DNA of 64,000 nucleotides from Trichostrongylus colubriformis (taxonomy: Eukaryota; Nematoda; Chromadorea; Rhabditida; Trichostrongylidae): the NCBI GenBank assembly GCA_963978905.1, contig OZ022258.1:56528591-56592590 (forward strand), written 5' to 3'. This document shows positions 23,071 through 35,378 of the stretch, one piece after another. The first letter of the stretch is position 1; every line of letters begins with the position of its first letter. The notes under the pieces are model-generated. The model saw nothing but the letters and a program-made list of their open reading frames with translations. It had not been told where the DNA came from and did no database searches. The position numbers and the translations under genes are program-made.

Positions 23071-25925
23071 CGTCTTTGTCTTCTCTGGGAGCTCTTGAGC
23101 GTTAAAAGAAACCTTTGAATGATTGTGTTGGTCAGAGAGGTCGGAGGTGGCAACGCTTTCCGGGAATGAATGAGCAACGACAACTATTTGATCCCATTAC
23201 CGAGAAATCGCCCACTTTCAACGCCCATCGATCACGTTATGACTGATAGAACATGACATAATCAGCGTTTAATGGACCTAAATCAGTGATCAATGATACT
23301 ATGAATTTAGAAGATGGATGTTGGTAGGGGCATAACAAAGAACTAGAAAGCGAAATGAACCACTATACTCTTTTTAATTTCCTAACCAACTTTAACAATC
23401 AGTTCATATATTGAATAAGTGTGTGAAAAACTACGATCGAGTACGTCAGACTCCTGAAAGCTTCCTCTTTTCGGATTCTTTTAGAAATTCAAAGAATTTG
23501 TAAACCATATATTGCTTTGCACAAAGAGTCCAATGACTTTATCCCTGATAGGTGGAAACCCTCAGAAAGCGAACGATAGTGTGTTAATAGCTTAGAAATA
23601 GGTTCAAAAGAAACTTTTGTATTGAAACCTAAAAGTCAATCCAGATGTGTATAAAATTTCGAATCCAGAACTCGAGAGCCATTACCCAAGGTAAGAGTAT
23701 GCTTCATGAATATTCAATGTGATACCATCTGAAGACAAAGTCTTTGCTGAAAATATAAATCAGCCAGCAAGCCAAGCATGATACAAACTAGCTACAAATA
23801 TTGCAAGGATGCTCAGAATCTCAAAAGGGAACAATACCAGAACAGTTTGCTTTTAGAGGTTTCGAAAATGGCAGCGGGTAGGCAAATGGGTTATTATTAG
23901 CATTGATAGTCATGGTGCTCATTTTGCTGATAATTAACTGGCTTTAAATAAAGAAATATCCAAGTTGAATCACTGTACAAGGAAAAAAAATCGCAAGAGC
24001 AGAATTCGAAAAAAAAGAAACGTAAGCATATTTCTCATGAATCACGCTTCAGACTACAGCAAAAATGCCAACAAAGCAAATGTATGTGAAGCAAACATCC
24101 TTTTAAAATAACATTTCATTTAACGCGCTTTCAATGTGGATTCTGTATTCGCATAGCTCGGACAGACTTCAACCTTACCTCTTTGACCGCTTCTGTTGAA
24201 GGAGTTAATAGCTTCAACAAAAGTATTCTAGTGACGTTTCAAAGGAACTGGCTAATCTGACAGATCAGGGACGAATTCACCCAGAATTTCTGCCGATATT
24301 TCTGAAAGCTTTCAGAAAATTCAGCGAATGCCATTCATGAAGAAGACATCCAGTACCGAGCGAGAAGTTCACTAGCACTATTCCAACCTCTAGCCTGCGA
24401 CGAAAATGACGTTCTCTCGATATGAACCCCTGACGCTTTGTCACGATTCAAATTTACAGTTTATTTAATTTTTCTCGTAATTTGAAAGTTTTTTTGCGAA
24501 TTGAAACTTTGAGTAAAAAATTGTTCTCAAAATAACGAACATGCCCCACCAAATAAATATAAAGGATTAACAAGGATATTAGGATAAATATAAGGATCAA
24601 CATCAAATCTATTCTGGAAATTGATTTGGTTTTTTTTGAATTCAGAAGAGCGTAGTGAAGAGAAAGCATTTATAAAAATTTTGCAAGAATTTTCCTATAA
24701 CGTAATATTAATTTACGCAGAAGTCCATAATGTCAACTAGATAAGTGCTACTACCCAAGCTTGTTCGACATTTTTCTCAAAGTGTTAAAGGATTTTGCGT
24801 AAGCCGCTCAAAATTCCCAGCGTCTCTTCAAATCGCGCAGTGTTTATCGTTGACATTCTTTTCTGATTTCCGGTAGTTGGGTGACTTCACTGTGTGTTTG
24901 CTCTTCACTCCGCATAGCAATCCACCTACCCAAGCTTCATGTGTCTTCATCATCGATCGATGCCGTTCTCTTTTTTCCTAACTACACATCGTTCCACTAA
25001 TTCCTACGCAGTAACCGAACGCTTGCGTGGAGCTCGCTGTGCACTACCTTCAAAGGCAACATCGTCGTGGTCTAACTGCAAGCAAAAGTTGGGAGTTTAA
25101 GACTCAGAGCCTCTTTTTCCACGGGCTCTCAAGAGAAATAAAAAACATGAAACACAACATGAAACTAGATTTCGATTTTCGCAACCATTTCTTCTATTCT
25201 CATTTCCGATCGACCAGTTTCACCATCCGTATCACCTATGCTTTCCTTGCTCTTCGAGGCAAGAAGATCAGGGCCATCGCGCCATTCTGACGGCACATTC
25301 AGGAACAAATTCGCCCACTCAGCTGATGCACAAGCAGGGCAATGGTTCTGCGCCTCACTTCCGTCCGGGTGACGTCCTAGCCTTACTACTAATATCTTCT
25401 GTGAACGAAAATTCCACCTTGGAATAAATGTTGGTGCAAAACTCGTACTGAATAAGTGCGTCTGTATTAAAAAAGTGCGTCTTGGTATCTCAATCACGAT
25501 CCCGTGGCGCTACCAGGCACACTACCTCGCATCCCCTGGGCGAGTTGCTGCGAGGGCGGGGGTTGAAAGTAGATATTTGGAATCGGCGGTTTTTGAACGT
25601 TTCATTTCGTTCTTTATCCTCTATTGTACTGCTTATCTCATCGATTTTTATATTCCGTAATCTTCAAAGGTTATGTCTGTCGGTGTCTTTCAGCTGCATG
25701 TAAATTCTATCACAGAAAGTAACTGCATAGTGTCAAGCCACTGGGAGGACTTTTTTTTTTGCAAATTGTCGTCTGTTCGGAAGGGTATCCTGACTTCGCA
25801 CATCTTGGGTAAATCCATAGATGCATAGGCAGTGACTTCTTTCATCTGTGAAGATCTTTCTTGAATGATACGGCCTCTCTACGTTAGAGGACATTCCTTA
25901 CATAAGAGCAATTTTAACATTATAG
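23071..25925. other. AT-rich intergenic stretch
   Basis: I see no supported gene. A minus-strand frame at 25165-25497 (110 codons; HCPACASAEWANLF, then Ser/Glu-rich) has a protein-like look but no matching splice signals or known domain. The strip 25440-25560 matches the dispersed repeat seen at 14880 and 34740. Confidence 0.5.
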
Positions 25926-26186
25926 GTGGATGGATCGATATTCTCCACGACCTCCTCCAAGAAGTTACAGTAATCTGAATGTGGATGTCCATGACAACTT
26001 GATACGTCCTGTACCTCAACGCAGTCCATTGACCAAGGTTTCTTTGTCGAAAAATACACTTACTCCATATGTACTATATATCATACTATCAAAATGTGTA
26101 AAATATTAGAAGAACTATTTTCGAACAAAGAGGAACTTCGTTCAGCACTGCAAAAGCAATTGAATAACGTTAATAGTATGATTAAT
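25926..26186 (+). CDS. Two candidate exons upstream of the Ig-domain gene
   Basis: Exon 25926-26037 follows the acceptor ATTATAG and ends AAG|GTTTCT. It reads WMDRYSPRPPPRSYSNLNVD then DNLIRPVPQRSPLTK, a basic, proline-rich, disordered segment. A second candidate, 26110-26186, reads EELFSNKEELRSALQKQLNN and ends at GTAAAA. The two are not in directly compatible phase, so an exon may be missing between them or one call is wrong. Strand and position make them possible 5' exons of the gene ending at 30838, but the link is not demonstrated. Confidence 0.4.
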
Positions 26187-26309
26187 GTAAAATTTGAGAA
26201 GTACCTAATCTCAGCTATCAGAATTTCATCATGGATTTTCGATAGTTGGGAGTAAGTCTTTCTTAAATTATGGTGCGTTTTGTGAAGACCTTCCAGGGCT
26301 CGGGTTTAT

Positions 26310-26696
26310 GCCATTAAGACAGAAAATTCGCATGGTCACATTTGATGCGTGACGAGATGGTGCGATCTATGACCACGGTCATACTTTGCGGTGCCGGCGG
26401 CAGGGCGTGGCTGCGTGTCTCTGCGTCTCCATCTGTGCCACCCTGTCTCGCTGGCGGCGTCGTCTCTGCACCTACCCCGTGCCACTCTGCCTCGCTGCCT
26501 GTACGCAGCCACGCCTGCCAGCGCGAAGTATGAACGCGGCCTATGAGCACTGTATTGGTTGAGTGCTGAAGCGTTTACACCTAGTATGAGGCGTAGGGCA
26601 CCGTCATCGGTTCGGGACCCATCCAATACGGGCGCATAGCTCGCACCATCGCGTCACTTACCGAACGACGCAAAGCGAATTCTCTGTCCTAATGGC
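26310..26696. mobile_element. MITE type F with a type-A MITE inserted
   Basis: GCCATTAAGACAGAAAATTCGC at the left is mirrored by GCGAATTCTCTGTCCTAATGGC at the right. The arms continue for about 55 bp (GACGAGATGGTGCGA and TCGCACCATCGCGTC). The outer element is interrupted at 26370-26543. Confidence 0.8.
26370..26543 (+). mobile_element. MITE type A, copy 5 (nested)
   Basis: The ends are CCACGGTCATACTTTGCGGTG and CGCGAAGTATGAACGCGGCCTA. The arms GGCAGGGCGTGGCTGCGTG and ACGCAGCCACGCCTGCC are intact. This is the best-preserved type-A copy in the window and sits inside the 26310 element, so it is the younger insertion. Confidence 0.9.
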
Positions 26697-26738
26697 ATGC
26701 ATCTTTTAGAGCTTTAATTCTTCCCGTGATGAAGGATA

Positions 26739-26876
26739 AAGTCGTCGTCAAACTTTACGATTTTGCGACGTCGCACTCACGTCATACTACGACCTTGAGA
26801 TTGTGCAATGCCACAACTTCGCGTGCGGGGCCGCGACACTGCAAAACGTAAAATCGCAATTTTTTACGACGGCCCA
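26739..26876 (+). mobile_element. MITE type B, copy 3 (diverged)
   Basis: AAGTCGTCGTCAAACTTTACGATTTTGCG and CGTAAAATCGCAATTTTTTACGACGGCC are inverted ends related to the 14184 and 31029 copies. Internal words TCGCGTGCG and TACGACCTTGAGATTGTGCA also match. Confidence 0.75.
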
Positions 26877-27031
26877 ACGAGTCTTGAAACTTCCGCAATC
26901 CATGTTAGGTCCCCCCATGCACCGCGACGCAATCGCGAACACCATTCGATCAATATTTTGGCGGGCTTGAACACACGAAGGACACGCTAACGTGTTGGTC
27001 GCGAAACCCTATCGTAGGTGCCCGAGAAAGG

Positions 27032-27360
27032 AAACCGAGGCACCATTCCACTATCACTACCCCAGATACCCCAAGTTGGTCAAAAAAATAATTTTCGCTG
27101 AAACTTCGTCCAGGGGATTATTCAGGGTGCTGCTCTCGAATATGACATCCGTTTTTGGTTTTTGCGCCAATTTAGTGCAACAACTCGTTTTCGTCAACAT
27201 GGTGCAATTGCATCGAATCTGCGCAAACGCCAAAAGCTGATGTCATATTCGTGACCAGCACCCCAAATAACCCCCCTCCCTGGACAAAGTTTCAGCGAAA
27301 ATTATTTTTCTGACCAACTCGCGGTATCTGGGGTAACGATAGTGAAATAGTGCCGAGACC
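27032..27360. mobile_element. Foldback element
   Basis: The left arm (from CACCATTCCACTATCACTAC through CTCGAATATGACATC) is about 110 bp. It is inverted at the right (GATGTCATATTCGTGACCAG through GATAGTGAAATAGTG) with modest divergence. Both arms contain TTTCGCTGAAACTT. The 95-bp centre has no coding. A diverged relative lies near 6670-6890. Confidence 0.8.
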
Positions 27361-28419
27361 GATAGTCAGAAATCTTCGGCAGTTTTCGGGTCTTTTTGGT
27401 TCGAAGGAGGGAACGCATGTAGTCTGTTTGGTGAGCAGACCATGCACTGAATCAAAGCGCCGCTGCATCAGTTATCGATTGACTAGGCCGGCTAGGCTGC
27501 TCCTATAAGGTGCGATGGGCAGATAGGCACGTAAAAGAAAAAGCACACCACGCATCTGCTTGTTACATGGCATGGATTGCTGGGTGTATTTAACTATGGT
27601 GCTACTTTCCATAGATTTTTATGAGCGAATTGACCCTCCCCTTTTCTATGACATGACGATGGTTTTGGGGATTGGTGGAAAAGGGAACCGTGTGTTTGAA
27701 AAATAGTGTGCAAAACTTGTGCTATCGCAGTGAGGGGGGGGGCATCTTGTAAAAAGTTGCACCTCCTAGCATCTTGAAAAGATCTTTGAGGGGTTAATCT
27801 GCACATTCGGGCGTATATTTTTGCCTAGGCCTTGATGGAAGAGAGAAGAGATCTTTTCACTTTCTACGCTCAGGTAAAAATAATGGCTATAGTGGTATAC
27901 CCCCGATCATTGCGTTAACAGCCAGAAATTTTACATTTTTTCCTCCTATACAGTTGCGCTTTACTTTTTTGCCACAGAGCTCTCAAGGCTTCTCCCACGT
28001 GCTCGAAAACCGTTGAGACTTCTTTGAGATATATTTCCACTAGATCCAACTGTTTCGCGTAAACTTTGCACGTGGCTTGCAGTGAACAAGTGATTATCAC
28101 TATGTGGGTGGGAGATGGTATTAAATTCCCGTAACTCCGTCATTACATCACGGGGAAACATAAGATGCAAAAGTGTTTCCCTGTACGATGCCTTACTCTG
28201 ACCTTGAGTGGATTTACGCTTTTTGCTAACGCGTAGCTGAGTATAAATACTGTTTTATGTGATCTTTTAAGATTATAACGCAGTGAAATGATCGTGGATT
28301 GCTCGAGAATTGTGCTACTGTCACAGGAATGAGTTTTGAACAGCAATAAAAAAATTTTGGAGGCTTTTATTAGTTTACACCCTTACGACACAAAGTGATA
28401 TATAATGAATAATTTTCAG

Positions 28420-30838
28420 CAAGTTAACCAATTAGCCTATGAGATACCGAAGAATAAATACGCACAGAACCCATGGAACTACGCCCCTGAATTTCTTAAG
28501 GTCAGTTGCTATTTTATGTCTCTACACTCACGAATGGCTTGCATCCACTTCGCGCAGGCACTAGCCACGATCATCATGCAGTAGTATGATTCAGTCGAGC
28601 TTTATTAATAGAGCATGTCGCAACAATGCCGGCTTTGCCGGTGTCGTATACGCAAGGTATGATGGGAGAACCATTCAACCATTGTGGGAAGCTTGCGGCG
28701 CCAATCGCACGCCTTAGCGGTGCTATGTTCGCCCGATGGGTTTCGCCCGAGGGCTTCGGCAGTACTCAGACGCTTTCCCTTTTGGTTGAAAACTTATCTT
28801 TCAACTTCAGAATGAGAAACCTTCACTTCAAATGGCTCTAAGATAGCTTAGCATTAGACCCTTTTGATTTCATTCATACTTTTCGAGGGTTATCACGAAC
28901 TATTGAAAATAGGAAGAGAATGTAGATCTAAACGATGCCAGTGATATAGCAGAGGGATGTTATTCGCGAAGAGCGGCGGCAACCGAAGGTCACGGTGAAT
29001 CGCGCGGGCATATTCGATCAATAGCCATTGCCGCGGTATCGATTGCTTGTCAATCGGCTGCGCCTTCTCGTTTCGAATGAAGAAGACAATCAATCATTTG
29101 TAAAATACGGTAATGCATACAACTTCTCTCCTTGCATAGTGAATTTCAAAGGACAGCTGTATGTTCAGCCAACTCTTTGCGTTGTGGCAGAGCGTAGCAA
29201 TTTAGTTCGTTATTTGAGCTAGTACTCACATACAGAAAAATCAGCGATCATAGGGGACTAGGTACGACTTTTTTTTTTCTCACTCAGGCCGCATTCATAC
29301 TGTGCGGCGCTTTCCGCGGAAGGTGGTTGCATCGTGTTTGCGTCTCCACCCCTACCACTCTGCCTCGTTGGCTGTGCTCGCCAGCCACCCCTGCCGCTGC
29401 CACCGCATGTTGTGAAGGCATATTCACAGCGTCGGAGCGTCGCCGTGACGTTATATCCATACGCGCCACGAGCCATGCGTCGACTTTCCCCATTCACCTT
29501 GTCACCCACGAATCTCGGGTTACGAATGTGGGAAGAAAGTTTAGAAATCTTCAGATATAGCCTCAAACTCTTGGTTATTAGAGCAATTTACTGTTACTGT
29601 AACTTCGACATTTCAATCTTGCTCATTGCTTCTGCAGGTATTCGGTGACGTTCGAGTTCATGTTGGTGGCAAAGCTGTATTCGACTGTGTGCTGCTAGGT
29701 AGCCCGAGGCCCAAGGTAAAAATTTTTTCGGCAAGTTTTTGAATATTTGGAGAGAAAATTTTTAAGGTCACTTGGGAGCTAAATCTTTAAACTCTTCTTC
29801 TTCATCTAAATGTATTTCAAAACTGTAATTAGAGGTGCTACTTTAGGTATGCTGGTTGTTCAACGATGAAAAGATGCTTTTTAATGACATTCAAATAGAA
29901 GATACTGCTGATGTTTGCCGGTTGACTATACCCTACGTTATGCCACACCATTTTGGTGAGCCGTTTTCGTAATATGTCACAAAAAGGAATACCTTTTCAC
30001 AAGATTGTTTTTTTAAACGCATTTCACGTTCTCAAGATGAAGGACGAACGTCGGTTCAGCCCTCTAGAGAGACTTATTGTTAGGCGGCGCTCATACTCAG
30101 CGCGGGCAGGGTGGTGCTGCGTTCACAGGCAGCGAAGCGGAGTGGCTCGGGGGAGGTGCAGAGACGACACAGGCAGTGGCATAGGCGGAGACGCAGAGAC
30201 ACGCGGTCACGCCCTGCCACTGGCACCGCACAGTATGAACGCGGTCTTAGGGACGTCGAGGGACAGAAAATTGGGACAGGGACAGAAACGGGGACAGAAA
30301 ATATTGGGACAGAAAATTAGCGTTGCGCCTTTCGACGCAATAGATGCGAGCCTGCTCGCCGTTTTGGTTGAATCCCAAAAAGATGACGGTGCACGACGCC
30401 CTTCTCAGCTCATCGCGTCGCTCGGCAAACGCGGCCACGCTTTCTGTCCTAATGGCACACATCCCAGCGGAGTGCCATCTGCATCCCTTGCACACAGGGA
30501 GCGTGACAAAAACGCCCCTAATAACCGCCCATCAGTGGCGGATGTGAGAGAGGCTGTCGATTGTGCCTTCTGAAAAGATGCAACCTTCACTTTTCTCAGT
30601 CTGCCCATTTTTACTTCAACCGTCTGTGGTACAACAAGGCTTCACTTTTATTTCTTTTGAACTTTTTCCCTCACTCTCATCGTTTATCAGATGCCATCGT
30701 CATCCTTCCTTCTGGAATTGAACTTATGCCGTCTCGAATTTTCATAAAGTTCGTTTTTTGTTTCTAGGTACATTTACTGTATTGTGCGAGAACGAAGTCG
30801 GACGAGCTGTAGCGTCAGCTGAACTGCTTCCTTTGTGA
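28420..30838 (+). CDS. Immunoglobulin (I-set) domain protein, C-terminal exons
   Basis: Exons: 28420-28500 (QLAYEIPKNKYAQNPWNYAP); 29638-29715; 29847-29955; 30768-30838 with stop TGA. The last three join in consistent phase into one complete Ig fold: VGGKAVFDCVLLGSPRPK (B strand Cys), VCWLFNDEKML (C strand Trp), then GTFTVLCENEVGRAVASAEL (F strand Cys and the typical NEVG turn). The domain lies at the very C-terminus, as in some muscle Ig proteins (titin/kettin/palladin-type). Intracellular muscle function is only a guess, and no transmembrane segment follows. AATAAA occurs at 30942. Introns contain MITEs at 29285, 30081 and 30250. The 28420 exon is phase-compatible but its membership is inferred. 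Confidence 0.75.
29285..29405 (+). mobile_element. MITE type A, truncated copy in Ig-gene intron
   Basis: The left end GGCCGCATTCATACTGTGCGGCG and type-A core words (TTTGCGTCTCCACC, ACTCTGCCTCGTTGGC) are present. The right terminus is not recognisable beyond TGCCGCTGCCACCGC. Confidence 0.65.
30081..30249 (-). mobile_element. MITE type A, copy 6, in Ig-gene intron
   Basis: The left end is TAGGCGGCGCTCATACTCAGCG. The core is in reverse orientation (CACAGGCAGCGAAGCGGAGTGGC, GGAGACGCAGAGACACG), and the right end is ACCGCACAGTATGAACGCGGTCTTA. It lies within the intron between the last two Ig exons. Confidence 0.85.
30250..30456. mobile_element. MITE type F, copy with expanded left end
   Basis: The right end TTTCTGTCCTAATGGC matches the 26310 element. 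At the expected left end, GGGACAGAAA-type words repeat four times between 30260 and 30317, as a local tandem expansion of the terminal motif. It directly abuts the type-A copy at 30249. Confidence 0.6.
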
Positions 30839-31028
30839 ACTACGAAAAGTTCTTCTACTGTAGTCTGAATTGTGCTCTTATTCGTCTTGAACACCACAAT
30901 GTCTCTCCATAAAACGTAATTCTTCGGCAGAATCTTTATTGAATAAATATTTTACAATACGATTTAACCTAATAATATCGGCATCACACAAGATGACCAG
31001 ATATAAACCTCCTGCGCAGTGCTTCTGA

Positions 31029-31174
31029 CTAAGGCCGCCGTCAGACTTTGTGATTTTGCAACGTCGGACTTTCGCACGCGATACTACGACTTTGAGGTTA
31101 TGCAATGCCGCAACTTCGCGTGCGCAGCCGCAACACCGCATAATCGCAAAATCGCAAAGTCTGACGGCGCTTTA
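31029..31174 (+). mobile_element. MITE type B, copy 4
   Basis: The ends are TAAGGCCGCCGTCAGACTTTGTG and CGCAAAATCGCAAAGTCTGACGGCGCTTTA. The internal inverted words GATTTTGCAACGTCGG and CCGCATAATCGCAAAATC support the fold. It lies between the Ig and TPR genes. Confidence 0.9.
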
Positions 31175-31320
31175 AAGCTGGCATGTGACCAAATTCAGTG
31201 TTGATCGAGAGCGTTTCGAACACCGCATGCTTGTACTAATCATGTGGAATAATTAGGACAGTGTCCAGATATTGATTTTGATATTCTTTGAATGTGATTA
31301 TTTGTGACAGTGTCCAGAGT

Positions 31321-31530
31321 TCGCGATCGCTCTTACGTCTCAGGCTATAGGGCGATTAGGTGACCCGGCAAAACGAATAAGATACAAATTGATAGGGCGA
31401 TTAGGCGATCAGGCCGGAAGGATGATTTATTTATCAGTTAGGTAAATGATAAGCCTGATGACCTGATCTGACTGTCTCCCAATAGCCTGTTCGCCTTATC
31501 TGATCGTCGCCTATTAGCGTGGCCGCCTGT
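31321..31530. repeat. Dispersed repeat I, copy 1 (GGCGATTAGG-rich)
   Basis: The sequence carries repeated GGCGATTAGG/GGCGATCAGG words, then inverted TGATCGTCGCC and GTTCGCCTTATC words. The same order and arrangement occur at 41805-42010, including GAGTT(T/C)GCGATCGC at the start. No coding is seen. Confidence 0.65.
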
Positions 31531-31696
31531 TCGCTTTAACCGCAAACTTTGTACAATGCCTAACACGTTTGCACGGCGATAAGGACTGATAAGAGGAAAA
31601 GGAAATCGCAAACATTTGTGATATGTATAAGAGCTTTTATTCGTATGTCATTTTGTTCATTTATTCCTTACTGTGTTGTACCCAGTCGACGTTTCT

Positions 31697-34600
31697 ATGT
31701 TGAAAGCTGTGCGATTCTTCCTAGAAAGACGGAGGAGGCGACGAAGTCGAAGGAAAGCGGAGCGCCTTCGAATTGTGGAATTTGTGGAGGGTGGATATCG
31801 AACTGCTCAGAACAGGGAAGTACAACAGCACAGCTCATCTCCTGACATGCGTCGACCGTGCTCCGAAACTGTGCACAAGATGGCAAGTAAGACACGGCTT
31901 GAAGCTTCTACCTGTGAACCCTTTTTTTCTCCTTCTACGCATAGTGAGTCCCAATCTATGTATACATAGAGAAACAAGTGATTTTCACATTCGAAAGGGA
32001 TTTCCCATTTATGTGAGCAGGGCGACGGTTTTGAAATAATCCCTTTTTGATTGCTGAATTCCGAGTCTGCCTTCCGTGCCCCATCGGTGAGGCACCGTGA
32101 TCTGAGACGGTGGTGCTACACATCACGGTTATCGTACGATGGCTCGTGGGAGGAGTCATGACCAGGGGGGAGCAGCCCTTGGGTATGTCTTGGAATGGCT
32201 GCGCCTCTAGCTTATTTTTCGAAGAAACTATGGCGGCCCGAAGTTGACTGTACGGTAACATACTTCATGATATTTATTGATATGTCGAAAACATTTTCAG
32301 CGCCTTCTCCCAATGATCTCAACATGGAACAGGCTCATTCTCCGCAAACAAAAGATGAGCTTCATGACTACGCAGATATTGAGAGCACTTTCAAGCACCG
32401 ATGTGATAAAATAATTTCCTCGTAAGAACGCTGCGCCCTCGGCATGACAATCGAGTTGCCTGGTGGTTTCACACATTTAAAATTTCAGTGTACTACAGAA
32501 TACATCGGAGGCTTCCGATATGGATAAGAACACAGTGAATGATAAGTTTGAAGACGCTATTCGCTATGCTGAGTATCAACTCAAGTCGGCTGAATATGAG
32601 AACAATGAGGTAGTATAACATAAACAAATAGTGGATTTTCAAATAGCGAGAAAATTAATAACAAGGGGAATTAATAGCGATGGTGCCGTGTGCAGCATGA
32701 TGAACTGGAGCAGGATGCTCTCATGAATTTCAGTCATTTTTTCAGTTACTTAAAGCGCATGCATGGTTCAACCTCGGTTCACTTTACCATACACGAGCGA
32801 GGGAGATGTTGCAGAAGATGAATCCAACAGTACGTTTGAATGCTTGAGCAACGATTATAGGGACGGAATTAGCATTTCTGTGAAAATGGTAAAAGTTTGT
32901 CGATCGGGAAATCGTTGAACTTACTCTTTTTTTGCATTTTTGTGGGAGTGTGAAATTGCCGGAAAAGACTTCTAGAAGGAATTTCTAGATCGAAAGAGTT
33001 AGTGAACTGAAGATCAAAATTACCCACTTCCTCAAAAACACAATCTACGCATTTTTGTAACTCCCTCAATCGATAAGCATCGATTCTAATTTTGCAAAAA
33101 CGCAATTCTCCCACTGGCCTGAACACCATACATACGTCTGATGTTTTGCTCAATTCTACATTTCCACTCCACGAAACACAAATTCTACCACAATGATTGC
33201 TGCTTTATCTGTCGCCACAATGAGACTAGAGCATTGCTCTGGTGTCGAGGGTAAGCTCCCTCATCTGCGCTGCAAGCGGGGTACACCGGGAGGAGAGGAT
33301 TCCTCGATATGGGGGTCGTACTTGATCGGACAGGAGAGGAGGGGGGGGGGGGGTTGGGGAAATCGTACATGTCGAGGTCAGCGATCAGCATAGAATTTAA
33401 ACTTCCAGTAAGAAGCAGTGAAGCTTATTTCACAGCGAATATGTGTGAGGAAATGTGAAATAATTTTCTTTTTGCTTCAGGTAAGAATACACAACAATAA
33501 AACATTGCAACTATACGATCCGGCAACAGTTACTTGGGAGGGGGGGGGGTCGTACTGAAGAGGCTATTTCCCCCTGGATACCTGGGAGTATACTGGCTGC
33601 AAAACCCGATTGTCGAGCTAGTATACATGTCTGAACTGACTGCAAGTTTTACATGAAAGAATCCGTGATGACACCTTCCACCTCTTTACTTTGATTGCAC
33701 ACTTTAGCGGTTGCACATTCGGATCATAAATAAAATGATAAGATAGCGATGAACGATCTTCATCGTTAGAGGGGTGTCTGAAAGCGCCTTATCAACTTGT
33801 TCAGAGATAGTTTCTCGATGTTGAAGCAATCGTTCACTTTCAAGCGAAACTTTGCATAGCAACATATGGTGACCAAATTAAAAATGGATTCTTTCCACCA
33901 GGATCCCCACGAACATGACGCCAACGTCGACCACAGCGATATATCTGATGTTGAGTCAGCCATTGATAAGAATATGACTAAAGCGCTATCGTGCTACTGG
34001 TGAGTTAGTGGTGCTGCACATAACCTATGTACTCCCACTTAAGGTAAAGCCTGACGTCTCGGGAAATTGGTCTTCCCCGGCCCACGTACTCGAGGTTGTC
34101 TGTTCCCATACACAAGCCCTCTCTCCAAAAAAGTTCGTCAACCGATAATCATTACCTATGCTCAGTATGATTACCGTTTGACAACCTTTTTTAGAGAAAT
34201 CCTCATTGGTGGATTTCTGGAAAAGGGCTAGTCGCCGAAGAATCCACGAGGAAAATTTAAAAATTCGGTCAACCACTTTCGAACAAAAATACTACCCTCT
34301 GTCGAAGATTCCCCGATTCATGCTTCATCTTCGTCCCGGCTTGTCTTTGGTTTCCATTTGTTGACGAGATACTCTTAACAACTTTGCACTTTCAGTAAAA
34401 GTGCATTAATAACCAAAACACTTGGAGATTATGAAAGATGTGGAACCATCTACGGCTGTATAGGAAACGTTCTACATCTTCTCGGAAACTACGACGAAGC
34501 TATAGTCTTCCATTTTTGGGTGAGGATTTGCAGAATTGGCATTCGGAAAGGCATTCGAAGAGGCCTCGATGAAACACTGAAGCCATGAACTTTCGCAGCG

Positions 34601-35145
34601 ATTTCGCTAAAACAATGTCGGCGGCCCCATGCTTAACCGCAATGATGCTATGGCAGTCTTAAAGGCTCCGTAGGGTTAGGAATAAGGGAAGACGAAACTG
34701 GGAACCATGTACTCCGTGGATGATCTCTGGCGAAACTCGTACTGGAAAGCACATCTTTCGGGTCTATATCGCGATCTCATCGCGCTTCACTGGAAGAGTT
34801 GCTGTGAAAGGTAGGAAATGTTTATGAGTGGCTCACATAGCCCCTCACCGTCTGCATCTACTCCTCAGTGGCTAGAGATGCAGGGAAAGTGGAACGGATG
34901 AGAGGGGAGTCTTACCCTTCGTGATTTTTCCGTTTCATTATGATCTGCTTTCACTACTCAGCACCTCGACCTTCATATTTCACGTTCGGCCAGAATTACC
35001 CCTTCCGTTCTGATAATTTCTACTTGTAGCGGCTGAAGGCAGCTCGTCGATTCAACGACAACAAAGGAGAATACCGAGCACTGCAAAACATTGGCAACGA
35101 GTACGCCAGTCTGTCACAATTCGACAAAGCAGTCAAGCTGTACAA
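31697..35145 (+). CDS. TPR-repeat protein (seven exons)
   Basis: Exons: 31697-31886 (Arg-rich start, least certain); 32301-32421; 32489-32609; 32746-32829; 33902-33999; 34396-34519; 35030-35145. All junction phases agree and every junction has GT..AG. Tetratricopeptide helices are visible: LLKAHAWFNLGSLYHTRARE; GTIYGCIGNVLHLLGNYDEA; EYRALQNIGNEYASLSQFDK (then AVKLYK). The G-N-x-x-x-L-G-x-Y/F-x-x-A pattern and the RLKAARRFNDNKGE linker resemble LGN/GPSM- or TONSL-type TPRs, whose long repeats bind partner peptides; I cannot choose between them. The linker between repeats (HEHDANVDHSDISDVES) is acidic. Probably intracellular scaffold. The downstream exon 35379-35713 may belong here. Confidence 0.75.
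34060..34260. repeat. Dispersed repeat G, copy in TPR-gene intron
   Basis: GTCAACCGATAATCATTACC followed by GATTACCGTTTGACAACCTT is shared, with divergence, by 36620-36700 and 39480-39550. Those two copies are followed within about 150 bp by G-rich tracts. It is non-coding. Confidence 0.5.
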
Positions 35146-35378
35146 GTACGTTGACATAGATCCACTGATGCTTTCACAGTGATTACGGAAGTTTGGTGCA
35201 AAGCATATTGGCTGTTCGTTTTCACAATCATACGTATAAGCTAATCAGTGACCATATAAGTTCAGCGGGTGGGGGTTGATCGGTTGAATTTTCGCGCGGC
35301 AGCCTGCGGCGAGTGCTAGTCGTTTGTAGCTTTATCTGTTGAAACAGCAGCAACAACAACATAGACTATCTTCTTCAG

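Noticed and set aside
29953..30573. 206-codon plus-strand frame
   Set aside because: It runs through a type-A and a type-F MITE inside an intron of the Ig gene.
32869..33153. 94-codon minus-strand frame in a TPR-gene intron
   Set aside because: Protein-like composition but no motif and no supporting splice or promoter signals.
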